Positions 13,523 through 25,100 of a stretch of DNA of 64,000 nt are shown piece by piece. Each line of letters opens with the position of its first letter. Within the stretch, counting starts at the first letter, position 1. Location of the stretch: the NCBI GenBank assembly GCA_900708905.1, contig CAADRB010000005.1:5544332-5608331 (forward strand). Direction: 5' to 3'. The position numbers and the translations under genes are program-made. The stretch comes from Hymenolepis diminuta (lineage: Eukaryota; Platyhelminthes; Cestoda; Cyclophyllidea; Hymenolepididae). The notes beneath the pieces are model-generated. The model searched no databases and had not been told where the DNA came from. It worked only from the letters and a program-made list of their open reading frames with translations.

Positions 13523-13904
13523 GCCAGATGTGAAGTGAACCCCGGGGTTTTACTCCGATACTTAGCCACTTTTTCATCTAATGTTCTTTTCTCTCATGAT
13601 ATAAAGATTCACTCACTATCTCTGTCTCCCTCCTTTCTTTTAAGTTCATTTTCCCTCACCTTTAGTCATTTCTAAACCAGTGCCTCTATCCTGCTATGAA
13701 TGAATAGATGGCATTCATAGTACGCCCCGCCTCTGCTCAGACTTGCTTTTCGGTGCATTTCTAGATCAAATGCACCTGTTCTATAATTTACCTTTTCCCT
13801 TAGATACCAGAAACTACTAAGTTGATGGATTTGAATCATTTCGGATTGTGTGTGATTATGGAAAATGGGTAGATAGATGAATGGAAATATTTCTGGTTCA
13901 GAGA

Positions 13905-13975
13905 CTGCTATTTAACCAGTGAGAACATTACTCTCCACTGAGTGTGCATCGTTAGGAATCGAACCCAGTTATTAA
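13905..13975 (-). repeat. tRNA-derived SINE fragment with strong box B
   Basis: On the minus strand, CTGGGTTCGATTCC is followed by GATGCACACTCAGTG and then CACTGGTTAA, the same order as in the 25.6 kb copy. The 5' half of the head is lost. Confidence 0.55.
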
Positions 13976-14474
13976 TAAAATACGAAAATTAACTAAATTA
14001 TATATTATGCATATTTATATTTTTAATACCAACAGAACTGGCATCATGATCGTTATTATACAAGCTTGTTTGCATTCAATCTTTTCTTTCATGACCGATT
14101 TTAATTAGCGAAGTAAATTACTCTGATCTCTTATACTGGCCCAAGGCCACAAAATCGATACCCTGATCAAGTTAACTGTTCAAGAGAGGCAATGAAATGC
14201 AACTCTAAGATGCCTACTCTCCGTCTAATTTGAGTATTCGTAGAGCGTGAAAATTATCTCAACCTTTCTCATTTATGAGTCTCAAGTTCTGACGTGGCAG
14301 CATCCCCACGTTACCGAAAAATTTAATTTACCCTAAACTTAAATGCAAAACCAAAACTCGACAAGGGTTATTAATCGAACAAAAGTATGACTGATCTTAA
14401 AAGTTAAAATTATCACGACAAGTTGGTTTTATAATCTTACGTTTTAAGTTACATTTAAAGAACCGTTAAAGCAT

Positions 14475-14575
14475 TCAGCTACTTAACACGGCTACTCTCA
14501 TTTGATGATAGAGGAATGGAAGTATTAAATTTGTTCTATCAGAGAGGTTCCATGATGCCTTACTTCTACTTAAGG
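14475..14575 (+). repeat. tRNA-derived SINE copy, body fragment
   Basis: The order GGAATGGAAGTATTAAATT, CTATCAGAGAGGTTCCATGATG aligns to the region 25718-25775 of the best copy. It lies about 500 bp upstream of the mariner remnant. Confidence 0.4.
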
Positions 14576-14982
14576 AAAGAAATAAAGACCGAGTTCAAGG
14601 TCATTTTTTAATCTGGAAAAGGAATGCAAGGGGTGACTGAAAGCAATCCTCTATAACGATTTTCTGGTGCTTAAATGTTCAAGTACCTGCTATTTAATCG
14701 AAATAAAGCGAATTTTGGGAATCATTTGTTTTAATAAAAATATGTTGATATATATTGACAGAGTTACTTAATCGGATCGATTCAAAAACCATCCGGTACT
14801 GTCATCCGAAACTTAAGACCACAAGTTTTATAAATATAGTTCCGAGCGGTTTGGGAATCTTCAGATAAAACCTCGTATTATAGTTTCGTCAAAAAAATAA
14901 TTTCTAAATAAAGTGTTGAATTTTTAAATTGGAAATTACGTTTGAGTCACTAATTCAAGATCTCTGCAACTGTAAAATACAG

Positions 14983-16290
14983 AGTGCGTAAGGTATCTAA
15001 GGCCACTTATATTATTATTATTTACACTAGCCTGATAACCATTTATGTATTTTATATCAAAAGATCTCATGTCAGATACTACTGTCACTAATGAAATGAA
15101 AAGACGGTCTATAATAACGCCTGTAAGAGCGAAACACAGTAACTTAGAAATGGCAAGATTTCTACATGTCGCCAGATCTTTCGTTTGCAAAGTCAGAAAG
15201 GAGCTGCTGAATGAAAACAATGGAGATGAATTAGTCGTCACAAGGAAGAGAAAAACATATTGTCAACGCTTTACTGACTTACTCAGAGCATCTGATTTTG
15301 CGAGAGGAGTCCATGGCATGATTGATGAAAATCATGGGAAGTCAATGCGCTACATCTTGCCTAAGATCTTCCAGTGCCAGAAGAAACAAAGATATACAAA
15401 GTTGTTCATCAAGACCTCGAATACAAGTTATACTGTCTTAGGTGAAATCAGTTTATATGAACAAAAGCAACTCAAGAGGGTCATTTAATGCGTACAGAAG
15501 GGCTCTTAAACAAATTGAAGCACTCAGAACAATAGGAGTGTCTTTCTTTTTTCCTCAACGACAAAACCTTCTACCAGGATGAAAAAGTCAATCGAAGAAA
15601 TGATGAGTAGGTATGTGCAGGCGGACCCCACAGAAGTTCCAACTGTTATGTATGCGCACGAGGTTTCCACCAACAGTGCTGATTTTCGGTGCAATTAGCA
15701 GTGAGGGAGGAGCACATCATGACTTCTCCATTTTTTCCACAAGGCCTTAGAGTTAATGTAGATGCGGAGGTCAATGTGGAGACCCTTTAATCCATTGTTG
15801 TTAAGCCGCCTTGGATAGACAGCGTAGCCGATGGAGGAAGACCCTATGACTTCCAACAAGATTCGACTCCATCCCATAAAACTCTAAAAATCCAGGACTG
15901 GATGGCTGGAAACTTTCATCGTCATATCACTACAAACTTATGGCCTCTTAACTGCTCACCAGGCCTTAATCTTTTCCATTATTACCTGTAGGGCGAGATT
16001 GAAAAGGGAGTTAATGGACATCCTTATAACACCAAATCCTCCTCTCTCATGGATACAATAGCCTGAGGAATGGAGGACATCAATAAAGACCGCCTGCTCT
16101 GATCTTAAAGCTTGAAGTCCCTTTCAGACTCAAACTGAGTCGATGATAGAAGCCGAAGGAGAATATATAGAATAAAACCTAGATAAACAAGTATTGTGTT
16201 TCCTTGTTTTGTTACAAGAAATTGTAAGTTTCAACCATTAGCAGTTTCTAAAAGTGCGTAAGGTGTCCTCAGATGCCCCTTTACAATATA
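14983..16290 (+). mobile_element. Degenerate mariner/IS630-superfamily DNA transposon
   Basis: The element is defined by a decayed plus-strand transposase (about 15045-16175). Both flanks carry AGTGCGTAAGGT, at 14983-14994 and 16253-16264. Beyond this 12-mer the flanks stay loosely similar for about 20 more bases. They are in direct, not inverted, orientation, so they may not be the true ends. I could not identify convincing terminal inverted repeats or a TA target duplication. Boundaries are therefore approximate. Confidence 0.75.
15045..16175 (+). pseudogene. Mariner-like transposase pseudogene, several frameshifts and stops
   Basis: The first open segment (15045-15488) encodes two helix-turn-helix regions; MARFLHVARSFVCKVRKELL around 15150-15210 is the typical N-terminal DNA-binding part. 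Family similarity leaves this frame near 15370 and continues in others: the linker LLNKLKHSE (about 15507-15530), FFLNDKTFYQDEKVNRRND (about 15550-15605), ADPTEVPTVM, PFFPQGLRVN (about 15728-15757), WIDSVADGGRPYDFQQDSTP (about 15810-15870) and a C-terminus ending MIEAEGEYIE before TAA at 16173-16175. The second catalytic Asp is kept (codon 15860-15862). At the expected third Asp the codon 15962-15964 reads Gly, and the first Asp appears changed to Asn. With multiple stops as well, the copy is inactive. It is most like the mariner relatives I associate with crustaceans, but that is memory, not a search. Confidence 0.88.
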
Positions 16291-16919
16291 ACTGCCTAAT
16301 TGAATTCGGAAATATTTGCTATTTCAAAGTTGAACTTATCGAAGATTTCAGGCCGAATTTATATCCAAACACATAATTATAATTCCTTAAATGTAATTTA
16401 TGCATCTAAAATTTCTCACAAATGAAGTAATGGAATATTTGGATTGACCTTTAACATAAATATATTAATAAAATTTATCGAGTGTCATTGAATGAACAAC
16501 TGGACATCTGACCTCATATATTTACATCTAATTAAGATCGAAGTCTGAAATAAATCTTCATTATATCGTTAACTCCATCGAATTACATAGACACAAAGCT
16601 GGTGTAATTTTCCCATGAGCAACTGGCGTTGCAGTTAATCTTTCCAAAGTCTCTCACGCTCTTGGAATAAATTTCCACTTTAATGTCACATCGTGAACGC
16701 CTGACCGCTGTGAGTTAATAATTTCACAAAGTCCTTATTATTACAAAATTGGCACCCACGACAAGGCAAAATTTGTAACAATTTTTCGTCGTGATGCAGA
16801 AGATGAAATCGGGGTAGAGTAAAATCCGATGAACGATGGGAGAGGGAAGATTAAAAAGATGTCAACAATAAAATCAAAATAGAAAAAAAAAACTTTTACT
16901 TTATTTTATTCTCATATTC

Positions 16920-17720
16920 GGTTGTGGAATATTTACTTAACTGTTAGGTCATGCTCCAAAATTCAAACTTCTTGAATCGTCCATTGATTGACCGAACATT
17001 TCTCTCAATAATGTCTGATACTAGTACCGTCTGCTGAGCAATTAAGACGGTAGGCGTTTTACAATTTAATTCACTGAGAAAGCGGAATAATCTTGAACAG
17101 CTAACTGAAGATAAAGAATGTCCATATTATTATCAAATCTTCCCTATACAACAGTACACTTTTTCTCCTCAAAGCCCAAGTTAATTGGTTGCCATTGTTA
17201 ATAATTTACAATCAAGACGTTTGGAAGCTACAGAACACTAAATTCCTGCATCCAATTTGTCCTATACCGTATGGTCATTTTTTCCTCCTCTAAGCTCATG
17301 TTGACCGTTTTCTGAGTTCCCTGAATTATCGAGCGATTTCTTGCCCATAATGTCCAGTTTTTGTTAATTAGAGTGGTCGATCTTACCACTTCAATTCACT
17401 TTGTCCATCAGAGGGTGAAGAAGCACGATAATCTCGAATGAAATTATCACATTTTTCCTAAACGGTGGGTTTTTCCTCCTTTCGGTCCAAGTGACCCTTT
17501 TCTATGATTATCAATTATAAAATTGATACTTTTTAAAATAAAGAGCACTAAATTATTGTGTCAAATTTTCTCTGCGCAGAGCATTATTTTTTTTTCCCTC
17601 ATCTAAGCTCATACTGACCGTTTTCTGTGTCAGTGTTCATCCACCGATTCTCCCCCATTTGCGGTTTCATGAAGAACAGCCGTCAATAAGGCTTGGACGA
17701 TGATGACTAAAAATTTTTAC
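16920..17720. repeat. Degenerate tandem repeat, period about 313 bp, two to three units
   Basis: CTAAGCTCATGTTGACCGTTTTCTG begins at 17290 and the near-identical CTAAGCTCATACTGACCGTTTTCTG at 17603, a 313-bp offset. The preceding blocks also align: GAACACTAAATTCCTG..CAATTTGTCC in the first unit and GAGCACTAAATTATTG..AAATTTTCTC in the second, each ending in a T-run and CCTC. A third, weaker unit from about 16920 shares AATAATGTC and TTTAATTCACT. No coding frame follows the period. Confidence 0.6.
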
Positions 17721-19664
17721 GAAGGGAGTTTGCGAGAAAAGGAAGAGTCCCCTGTTCAAAATGTCGAAATTTGCATATATAGAACGGGTGGGATTTTGTG
17801 GTCAGAAGGCTTCTTTCATGAAAAAGGGGAATTTTGGGGCTCCATGACTCCAAAAAATTACCATTCAATATTAATCAAATTCAACTAACCGAATCCCTAT
17901 TCAAAATGTAAATCTCTTTGCGTCGAACAAAAGACAATTTTATACTGGAAGGTTTCTCGACGAAAAATTCTTAAAATGTGTTGTCCAATTTCACCGTAAT
18001 ACATTCGAGAGTATATTTGGAAGAGGTCGCAGAATGTGTGATTGTATGTAAACAGGGGATTAGATGAAAAAAGTGCACTGAAGAATTTAAAAAAGTACGC
18101 TTTCCCAGCATTAGTAAATTAGGGTTAGTGGTTAAGACTTCACGTCTTCATAATATGGGATCCACTTCCTCAGAGGTTACCAACTCAGCGAATACATTAA
18201 TCAATAACTTCGAAAATTAGATTTCCAGATTTGAGTTGAAGAAAATCGATTTCTGCAACGATAAAGAGTCCCAATTTCCATTGACCTCATTCACAACCTA
18301 CGAATTTAAAACCCTTGATCAGTAGTTGCATAATGACCTATTAAATGAATTAAATACCGACAATAACTGAACAAGGGAAGCGTGTAGGTATTGGGGAAAA
18401 GAATGAGCATAAATCCTCTTGGAAGTTAGTTAAAGGTTTCATTTTCGACAACCTTCATTACACACGAGACGAGAAAATTGAAGAGTGGAAAGATTTCATT
18501 CACCCAAACACCCAACAGGAAGTATCGGGATTATATTTTTAACTATGTGTATATATCCAACCCTATAGGGCAATAGCGTTTGCCCTGAATGAAAAAGGAT
18601 CAGGCCAGAAATGTTCTATCGTTCGGGTTAGACAAATCACAAGAATGACATTTTAAATACAAAGGGTTAGGTCAACAGATTACTGTTAATTTTATTATTA
18701 AGTCCATTAAAGTTAAAAGATCGTATCAAAGATATGGTTTTCATAGGAGGTCTATAGATTTCAACTTAACATTTTTGAGATTTCGGTCCTAAAACCAACG
18801 ATTTCTCTCTCTTGCTTTCATAACTTGAATTAAAGCTCAGTGGGGTGATAGTTCTAGATTTTGGTTTTCAAGAAAGAAAACCCACATTTCGTGAAGCAGT
18901 TTGCATTTGTTTAATGATGCTGATGCCACTTCCACCTTTGGATTCACTGAGCTGTTAGTTGGGATAAACTATTTCGTCTTTTAATATCGAAAATCCCCAC
19001 AATTTAGGTAAAGTGAGCAACAACCCTCCCACAGGTATCGAAGGTATCACGAAATATACCATTTTCAGATTAATCAATTTGCCGCCACCTTGTCCCATTA
19101 TTTCGGGTAATCTCATCATCAGGGCTACAATGCTGGAAATACAATACTTAATTAGTTCGGATACTTTCAATCCCCCGATGTGACAAAATGGCAAAATACA
19201 GATTTTTAAAGCAAGTTGAAGATTGTGAGTTATTTAATTAACAACTAGCATCACTTGACCAAAATTTTCACCTGATCGACGTTCACATCTCATTTGATTC
19301 AAAATTTCAATTCTCAAATCATTAATTTCTCAATAGAGAAATATGCTAGTTTCCACAAAGGATAACGTATAAATGATAGAAAGTGTTAAAGCGTCGATGG
19401 ATGTCCCCAAAGAGCGTAACTCCATAGCCACGTTGAGACTTGCTTTCCAGAAAATCCCCAAAAATGACTTCGCACTTAAAGCCCTCGCATCAGTCCCGAA
19501 TACGTGTTACATTTATCTTCCGCCATAAGTATCTATTCATCAGGGGGAACCCAGAGCTCCTAGTCACCACCATACCTCTCTCTCAGACCCCTTTCAAATC
19601 CCAAATTCTAACAGCTATACCAAACCTTGTCTCTAACTTATATACTTTCTCGAAGAACGGGATG
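17721..19664. other. No gene seen downstream of the kinase
   Basis: Holds a short repeated motif, CCC(C)TGTTCAAAATGT near 17751 and CCCTATTCAAAATGT near 17894. A 79-codon minus-strand frame at 19194-18955 is hydrophobic but unsupported. No exon or RNA gene is seen. Confidence 0.55.
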
Positions 19665-19960
19665 AATGCACCATAGCAAATACTTTATTTCGTCGTTATG
19701 CAAAACAAAGTCAGTAAAAATGGTTTAAGGGAGAGAGGGTATGGCAAATCCACTTGGCATCGTTCTGATTACATAAACATGATTGGTTTGAAAGTGGGTC
19801 AACTTTGTACAATTTGAGGAGTAATAGGGGATCTGCACACAGATGGGGATTAATATACACTTGGAGACAGTTCTTTTTTTTGTCTAATTTTCGACTGGCT
19901 AAATAGAAAACACAATCGGCGCCAAATACGAGGTAGATAGAAAGAGTGCGACTGGGAGGG
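19665..19960 (-). other. Predicted 3' UTR of the PIM-like kinase
   Basis: This is sequence between the stop codon and the inferred cleavage site. A second minus-strand frame is open across 20082-19711, overlapping the end of the coding exon and this UTR. Its composition is unremarkable and the kinase frame joins cleanly, so I treat it as chance. The UTR boundary is inferred from the AATAAA only. Confidence 0.5.
19684..19689 (-). terminator. Poly(A) signal AATAAA of the PIM-like kinase
   Basis: TTTATT on the plus strand is AATAAA in the sense of the kinase. It is the first such hexamer after the stop codon at 19963-19961 and would give a 3' UTR of roughly 290-300 nt with cleavage near 19660-19672. 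I see no competing canonical hexamer between the stop and this site. Confidence 0.6.
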
Positions 19961-21887
19961 CTAACAAGGGGACATTTGAGAACCACATGATTGTACATGG
20001 ATGAGTTTCGATTTGCCAATAATTCGGGGACAAGTCTCGGCAATTGTGAAGAGGATAACCCGGTCTCCGTCCTCGGAAACATAGGGGTATTGGTCGGAGG
20101 CGGAGAGGGAGCTGTCTGTAGATTCTTCTCGGTATAATTTAGGATTGGAGGGAGTTACTTTGGAAGTCCCGCGGTCCTGCTCTTCAATGGAACTGGAACG
20201 GGAGATGTAGCCGGAGCTATTGGGACTGGGTGACTCCCCGGAAAGCTGGAAATCTCGGGCGATATCCAAGCTGAATTGTCTCTGCTGTTCCACCTCCTGT
20301 TGTCGGCGAAAAAAATTGGCCTCGACGGTATTAGGGAGACGAGTATCGTACCGATGAAGCACTTCAGGAACTGCGGGATTAAGGCGGAATGAGGTCGAAC
20401 GGGGATTACGATCATCATTGGAAACCGAGTAGGATGAGGAAGAGTGCTTAGAGATTGTCGACTCGAGTTGACTTCTCAATAGACCACCATAGGTATATCC
20501 ATTATGATTATAGCTAGCAGAAACAGATTCAGCTGATTGCACGGGGAGTAAATCCGGGGAAATTTCACAGCTTTCCTTTTGTTTGTTCTGAATGTGTTTC
20601 CGACTATCGGCCGCAATGGAAAGATTAGCAAGATTACAAAGACCGGAGCGAATTGTGATGGAGGAAGTAAGGGGAGATTGAACAGGTTCGTTGGTAGCCG
20701 AGAGAGCGTATCTAGATGCCTGACAGTCAACCTTGGCGATGGATTTCTTGAACATCTTCATCCAAGAATGCTGCAGAATCTGTACTAGACTAGGACGCTC
20801 CTCCGGATCCTGTCTAAGGCAATTACTAAAAGGAGTGAAGCTGATAAGAACCGCGAAACATGCTGAAGGTACCAAGAATATGAAATCCGAGACTTACTAG
20901 ATAAGGTTCCGGACCTCTTGACTGACCACGGATCGACGGAATCGAACTTGGCCGGAGAGAATTTCGTTGTCACTGTTGAATGGAATGTCCCCATTAATCA
21001 TATCGAATAGAAGGATTCCAACGGTCCAAACTTCGGCTGCTTTCCCGAAGTACTCGCCTGTTTCAATCCATTCCGGTGGAGAGTAAACACGAGTTCCATC
21101 GAAGTCAGTGTAGATTGCTTCATGAAGGAGTGACCCTGATCCAAAATCAATGAGACAAATTTTGAAGGTTTCTGGGTCAATGAGAATATTCTCATCTTTG
21201 AGATCACGGTGGATGACACCAGCAGCATGGCATTGAAGTAGGATTCCAACAAGTTGGTACATGATAAAGGCTGATTCGCCTTCGGTAAGATATCCACGTT
21301 TACAAATATAATCGAACAAATCAAGAGTATTTGGAGGATTTCCAGCCATAACAATTTCCCAAGTGCCATTGAGGTCGTACACTTCAAGCATCTTAGAAAC
21401 TCCATCAACCTTGGAAAGCTTCTTCAAGAGGATAACTTCCATAGGTACCATTACACCATCAAGCTGTTTGAAGTATAAAACATCGATCAAATAGAGTTCT
21501 AATTTCCGCAAGCAATGGGAATAAAGACGGATATACTTACACGGCACCAGCATGGGACCCTATCAGAGTCAACTTGTTTAATTACAACCGATTTCCCAGT
21601 TTTGACTTGAATGGCTTCATTCACTTTTCCAAATCCCCCCTTTCCAATTTGTTCACCAAGTTCATAGGAACGTTCAAATAATTCCACATCTCGAATTACG
21701 TCAAGATCTAACAGGGAAGCAAACAGAAGTTTAAAAAAATCATAAAATAACAATGGTTTCCAAATGAGATAAAATACTCACCTATATTTAATTCCGCGGA
21801 AGAACGTTCGATGTAACGAACATGTTGGTTAAGTTTCCGGGGTTCGGGGAAGAGACTACTGATATCGTTATTATTTTCTGAGTCCAT
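19961..21887 (-). CDS. PIM: PIM-like serine/threonine protein kinase, four coding exons, 567 aa
   Basis: Coding exons in transcript order are 21887-21782, 21707-21541, 21463-20898 and 20825-19961. All introns (74, 77, 72 bp) have GT..AG ends, and the joined frame is 1704 nt including the stop. The kinase domain spans about residues 50-302: glycine loop GKGGFGKV (57-64), ATP-anchoring Lys79, helix-C Glu100 in VPMEV, catalytic loop HRDLKDEN (176-183), DFGSG (197-201), and YTDFDGTRVYSPPEW in the activation segment (209-223). VPMEV, DFGSG, the DFDGTRVYSPPEW block and GDIPF are hallmarks of the PIM family, which is constitutively active and phosphorylates Ser/Thr on basic substrates. All catalytic residues are present. 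The hinge carries two prolines (134-135); vertebrate PIMs have an unusual proline there. The tail from about 306 to 567 is Ser/Asn/Gln-rich with no domain I recognise; vertebrate PIM1 is only about 313 residues. The start is the first ATG after the predicted cap site. I am very sure of the family and fairly sure of the exact splice sites. Confidence 0.93.
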
Positions 21888-21978
21888 TTGTAAAGGAAAA
21901 ATGGAGATCTAGCTCAAAAGGAGTGATAGTAGCAAAGAGCAAGAGAGAAACGTAAACCAGGCCGCTAACGCACGGTAT
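21888..21978 (-). other. Predicted 5' UTR of the PIM-like kinase
   Basis: This 91-nt stretch lies between the predicted initiator A (21978) and the start codon (21887). It contains no upstream ATG and is pyrimidine-rich in its middle. The start context is CAA-ATG-G, with C at -3 and G at +4, which is acceptable but not optimal. The extent rests on the promoter call and has no transcript support. Confidence 0.55.
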
Positions 21979-22008
21979 GAAGGCCAGTACTGTGTACGCA
22001 CGTTTATA
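21974..22008 (-). promoter_or_regulatory. Core promoter of the PIM-like kinase: TATA box and initiator
   Basis: Read on the minus strand, TATAAA occupies 22008-22003 and an initiator-like TCATACC occupies 21980-21974 with its A at 21978. The distance from the first T of TATA to that A is 30 bp, the canonical spacing. The first ATG downstream is the kinase start codon. The geometry is seen directly; use as a promoter is inferred. Confidence 0.6.
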
Positions 22009-22059
22009 TCTGGCGCTCGAATGGCCTTAGAGTTTACAAGAACAACCATCCCCAGCCAA

Positions 22060-22135
22060 CCAATCACAATAAACCTTGTCTCTTACTGGTCAGGACTCTT
22101 AAAACCTAAATGATGAAATACTTTAATCCTATTGG
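22060..22135 (-). promoter_or_regulatory. Paired CCAAT boxes upstream of the kinase promoter
   Basis: CCAAT occurs at 22060-22064 on the plus strand and ATTGG (CCAAT on the minus strand) at 22131-22135, about 82 and 153 bp upstream of the predicted start site. These are typical distances for NF-Y-type sites. The motifs are short, so this is a supporting observation for the promoter only. Confidence 0.35.
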
Positions 22136-25100
22136 TTGTAAGGACACGCACTTACGCACTCGCGTTAGTAGCGATTTTGTGTATTTGGTATTGGTATTGT
22201 ATTATTTCTGATAAAATAATGCTGCTTTAAGCTTGATTTTTGAAGAAATTTTGCTAGAAATACATGTCCGGAACCATTAATTATACCAGGTATATGAAAA
22301 ATTGCTTTATTTTGGCACGAGTAGTTAAAAATGACGTACCTCATACGTCGCTTTTTTGAAGCGCCGGCTAGACCTTTGTCTGCGTTCGAGATACCCCTCA
22401 ATGTATGCATATTTGCATATCCGCATGCGTATGAAAAGGACACACGGACGAAAGCAATCCTAATTGTGGTTGTCTGTAGACAACGTCTGTCTTACAATCT
22501 GAATGTCTAGTCTCCATATCCAAGGTTTATTTCCATTGTCATAAGGTTTGTGGTTATTAAGATAGTGAGATTTTAACTAGTTACTTGATTGATCATCAGT
22601 TTGTGTGGTGAAAGAGGCCCGGAAAACTTTTCCACAATCTCGTCTAATCGGCATGTTTGAAGGCATTTACAACATGGAGTGTGTATGAATGTGTTTTTCC
22701 AAAAAGTAGGCGAATATGTGTGTAGGAGGCTAGATGTTCTATTTCTTGGGGTTTAGATTTCACCCTACTTGTGATTCCCACTAATCAGAAATGACTCAGC
22801 CATCGTATAGATTTTTACTCCACGATTGTTAACAAAAAAAGATACCATAATTTCAACTGATTTAGACCTATTTTTCCTCTGCATTTCCATGTTTATTCTG
22901 ATGGGAGATTATTTTTAGCCCTGTTTTCTAAGTAAGACTGTAGAAATAATAACTATTTATGGTTTTTCCCTTCGCCATTTAGTCAGTAAACAATTATTCT
23001 GAGTAAATATGACACCATGAAAACGGCAAATTCCAGAAGTTCGGTTGAAATACCCGCCCCCCCTCCCCCCGATCTCCCCTGTCCATCACTCTTAGACAAT
23101 TCTTGTGCTATCACTAGACGCGATAATAGCGCATATTTCTGCCAATTTAAATAATTTCTTGAATACAATTTTATTTACCGATTTTCTTTCATGGCAAAAT
23201 GTCAAAATGTGGCTTAGACATTTTAATATCATATGATGCCATGGTTGATATAATTATCTTCACAATGGGAGACGCAAATTAGGGTCAACTGATTGATGTT
23301 CTCGTGTGTTTAGCTTTTCAATAGATAATATCTACGTAATCTTCCGCTGATTACTCAGTAGATCTAAACTTACCTTTTTTTTGAAAACGAATATGCTTTT
23401 TTTCATTTTGAAGAAGGAGGCAACAATTCCTAATTACCTCTGATTTCATTCATCTCCACTGAGGCTTATAGGAAATATTTGTTTGTTTGTCAATTTTTGA
23501 CATTCTCGGCAATTTGATTTAATTAAGCTAATAAAGGCAGAATATCGGATCAACTTTAAACTCCTATAGAGGCTTAAAATTTTAACTTTTCCTCCTGGCG
23601 TTATTTTTGGAAATAGCGTCAACTTGTTCAGCCTATGTCACGGTGAAATGGTCGATTTTTTGTAGGCATATTAATTTTCTCATTTATGTTTATCCGCAAA
23701 ATAAAATTTTGAAATGGCATTTATTCATACAAGTAGAACTGTAAGAGTTCTTTTTCCCCGATAATGAGTTCGGCCTACTCTGATCCACACTCCCATGTAT
23801 GGGAATTATCGATTTTTTTCTCCACGAATAAGTACAATGATTTTTTTTTTCTAGATCTCATCGAGGGTCTCTAAATGGACGATTAAGTTAAGTTTTTTTC
23901 ATATTCCTACATTTTCGTTCAATAAATTAGGTGAAACTGAGGTTTCGCCGATGCACTTCCATAATGAATGAAGTATACTACTAGACACTACTCAATTAAG
24001 CCAGCTATCCTTGAAGTTTAATAAGATTCTAAATTTATGCGAGTCTTTTGACTGAAAGAGCTACGTGTTACACTATCCGCGGTAAAGCATAAATATAAGG
24101 TGACTGTGCTACCGAGCGACAGAGAGAAAAAATTGATTTACTCTCGTTTTTGAAGTTGAAAGCATTGTTTACATATAATTTGGTGTAGCACAGCTATTTT
24201 TGTTGACACTTACTTACTTACTAACTATATATCGATGACTCTAAACCTTATTCCATGAGTTATAGTACATACTTGTTGATAGCTGTCTGATTTGCTCTTA
24301 TCGAACTCACGACAGTGTGAGTTTCGTTTGATGCGGTAAGTCTAAACCTCACTTTCACACAAAAAGTCTGGCCGCTAAAAAGATAACTATTAAAATGTTA
24401 TTCAAATATAATTAACTGATACCGATAATTGTATATTGAGGTTTACGACTCCATTTGAGAAATTCTTAAATCTGAAGGTATTAATATGCGAAGAAGAAAT
24501 ATGAGGGTCAAAAGTGCCGTATTGGTATTAATTAGGCTCAGTTGGAAACCTATTCGTTAGGAAAATTTAATTTACTCCCGAATCCTTAATTTATTTAAAC
24601 ATTAATGGTTAGTTTAATTTAAAGATCGAAATGTTAAAAACTTTTAAATACTTGTTGGGCTTCTTTGTTGGGAAATTGGCATTTATATACCTCTATTGAC
24701 CAAATTAATTGATACGGTTGGTTATGTCCTTCACTGGAGGTACGCAGATGAGTACTGATCTGATCAACTCGCATTGATCTCTGCCCTATCGGTACATCTA
24801 GAAATCACATCTGTTTATTAGGAGATTCAGTTCCACCAATCCATTCCTTAGAGTACTTATAACTCGGTTGTGTAACCTAATACTAATAGACTTGAATTCA
24901 ATTACTAGTCTTATCCACAGTACTTCAAATTACTGCCATATCTTTTAAATATCCCAAACATTATATTTACCAGTTTAAAAATAAAATTTATAATTTAAAA
25001 TGAAGAAGAACCTTGTTTTGAGGCCCAAGTTTCTCTATCGGTCTAACTACAAACAACCGCAGAGTATTTTGCTCAACTTCAAAGTCAATTTATAGATTTT

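Noticed and set aside
19711..20082. Minus-strand 123-codon frame overlapping the end of the kinase
   Set aside because: It is out of frame with the kinase, has no splice route into it, and reads through the 3' UTR. The kinase frame ends cleanly at 19961.
20579..20788. Plus-strand 69-codon frame opposite the kinase tail
   Set aside because: It lies antisense to the confirmed coding exon and is open because of the codon composition of the kinase.
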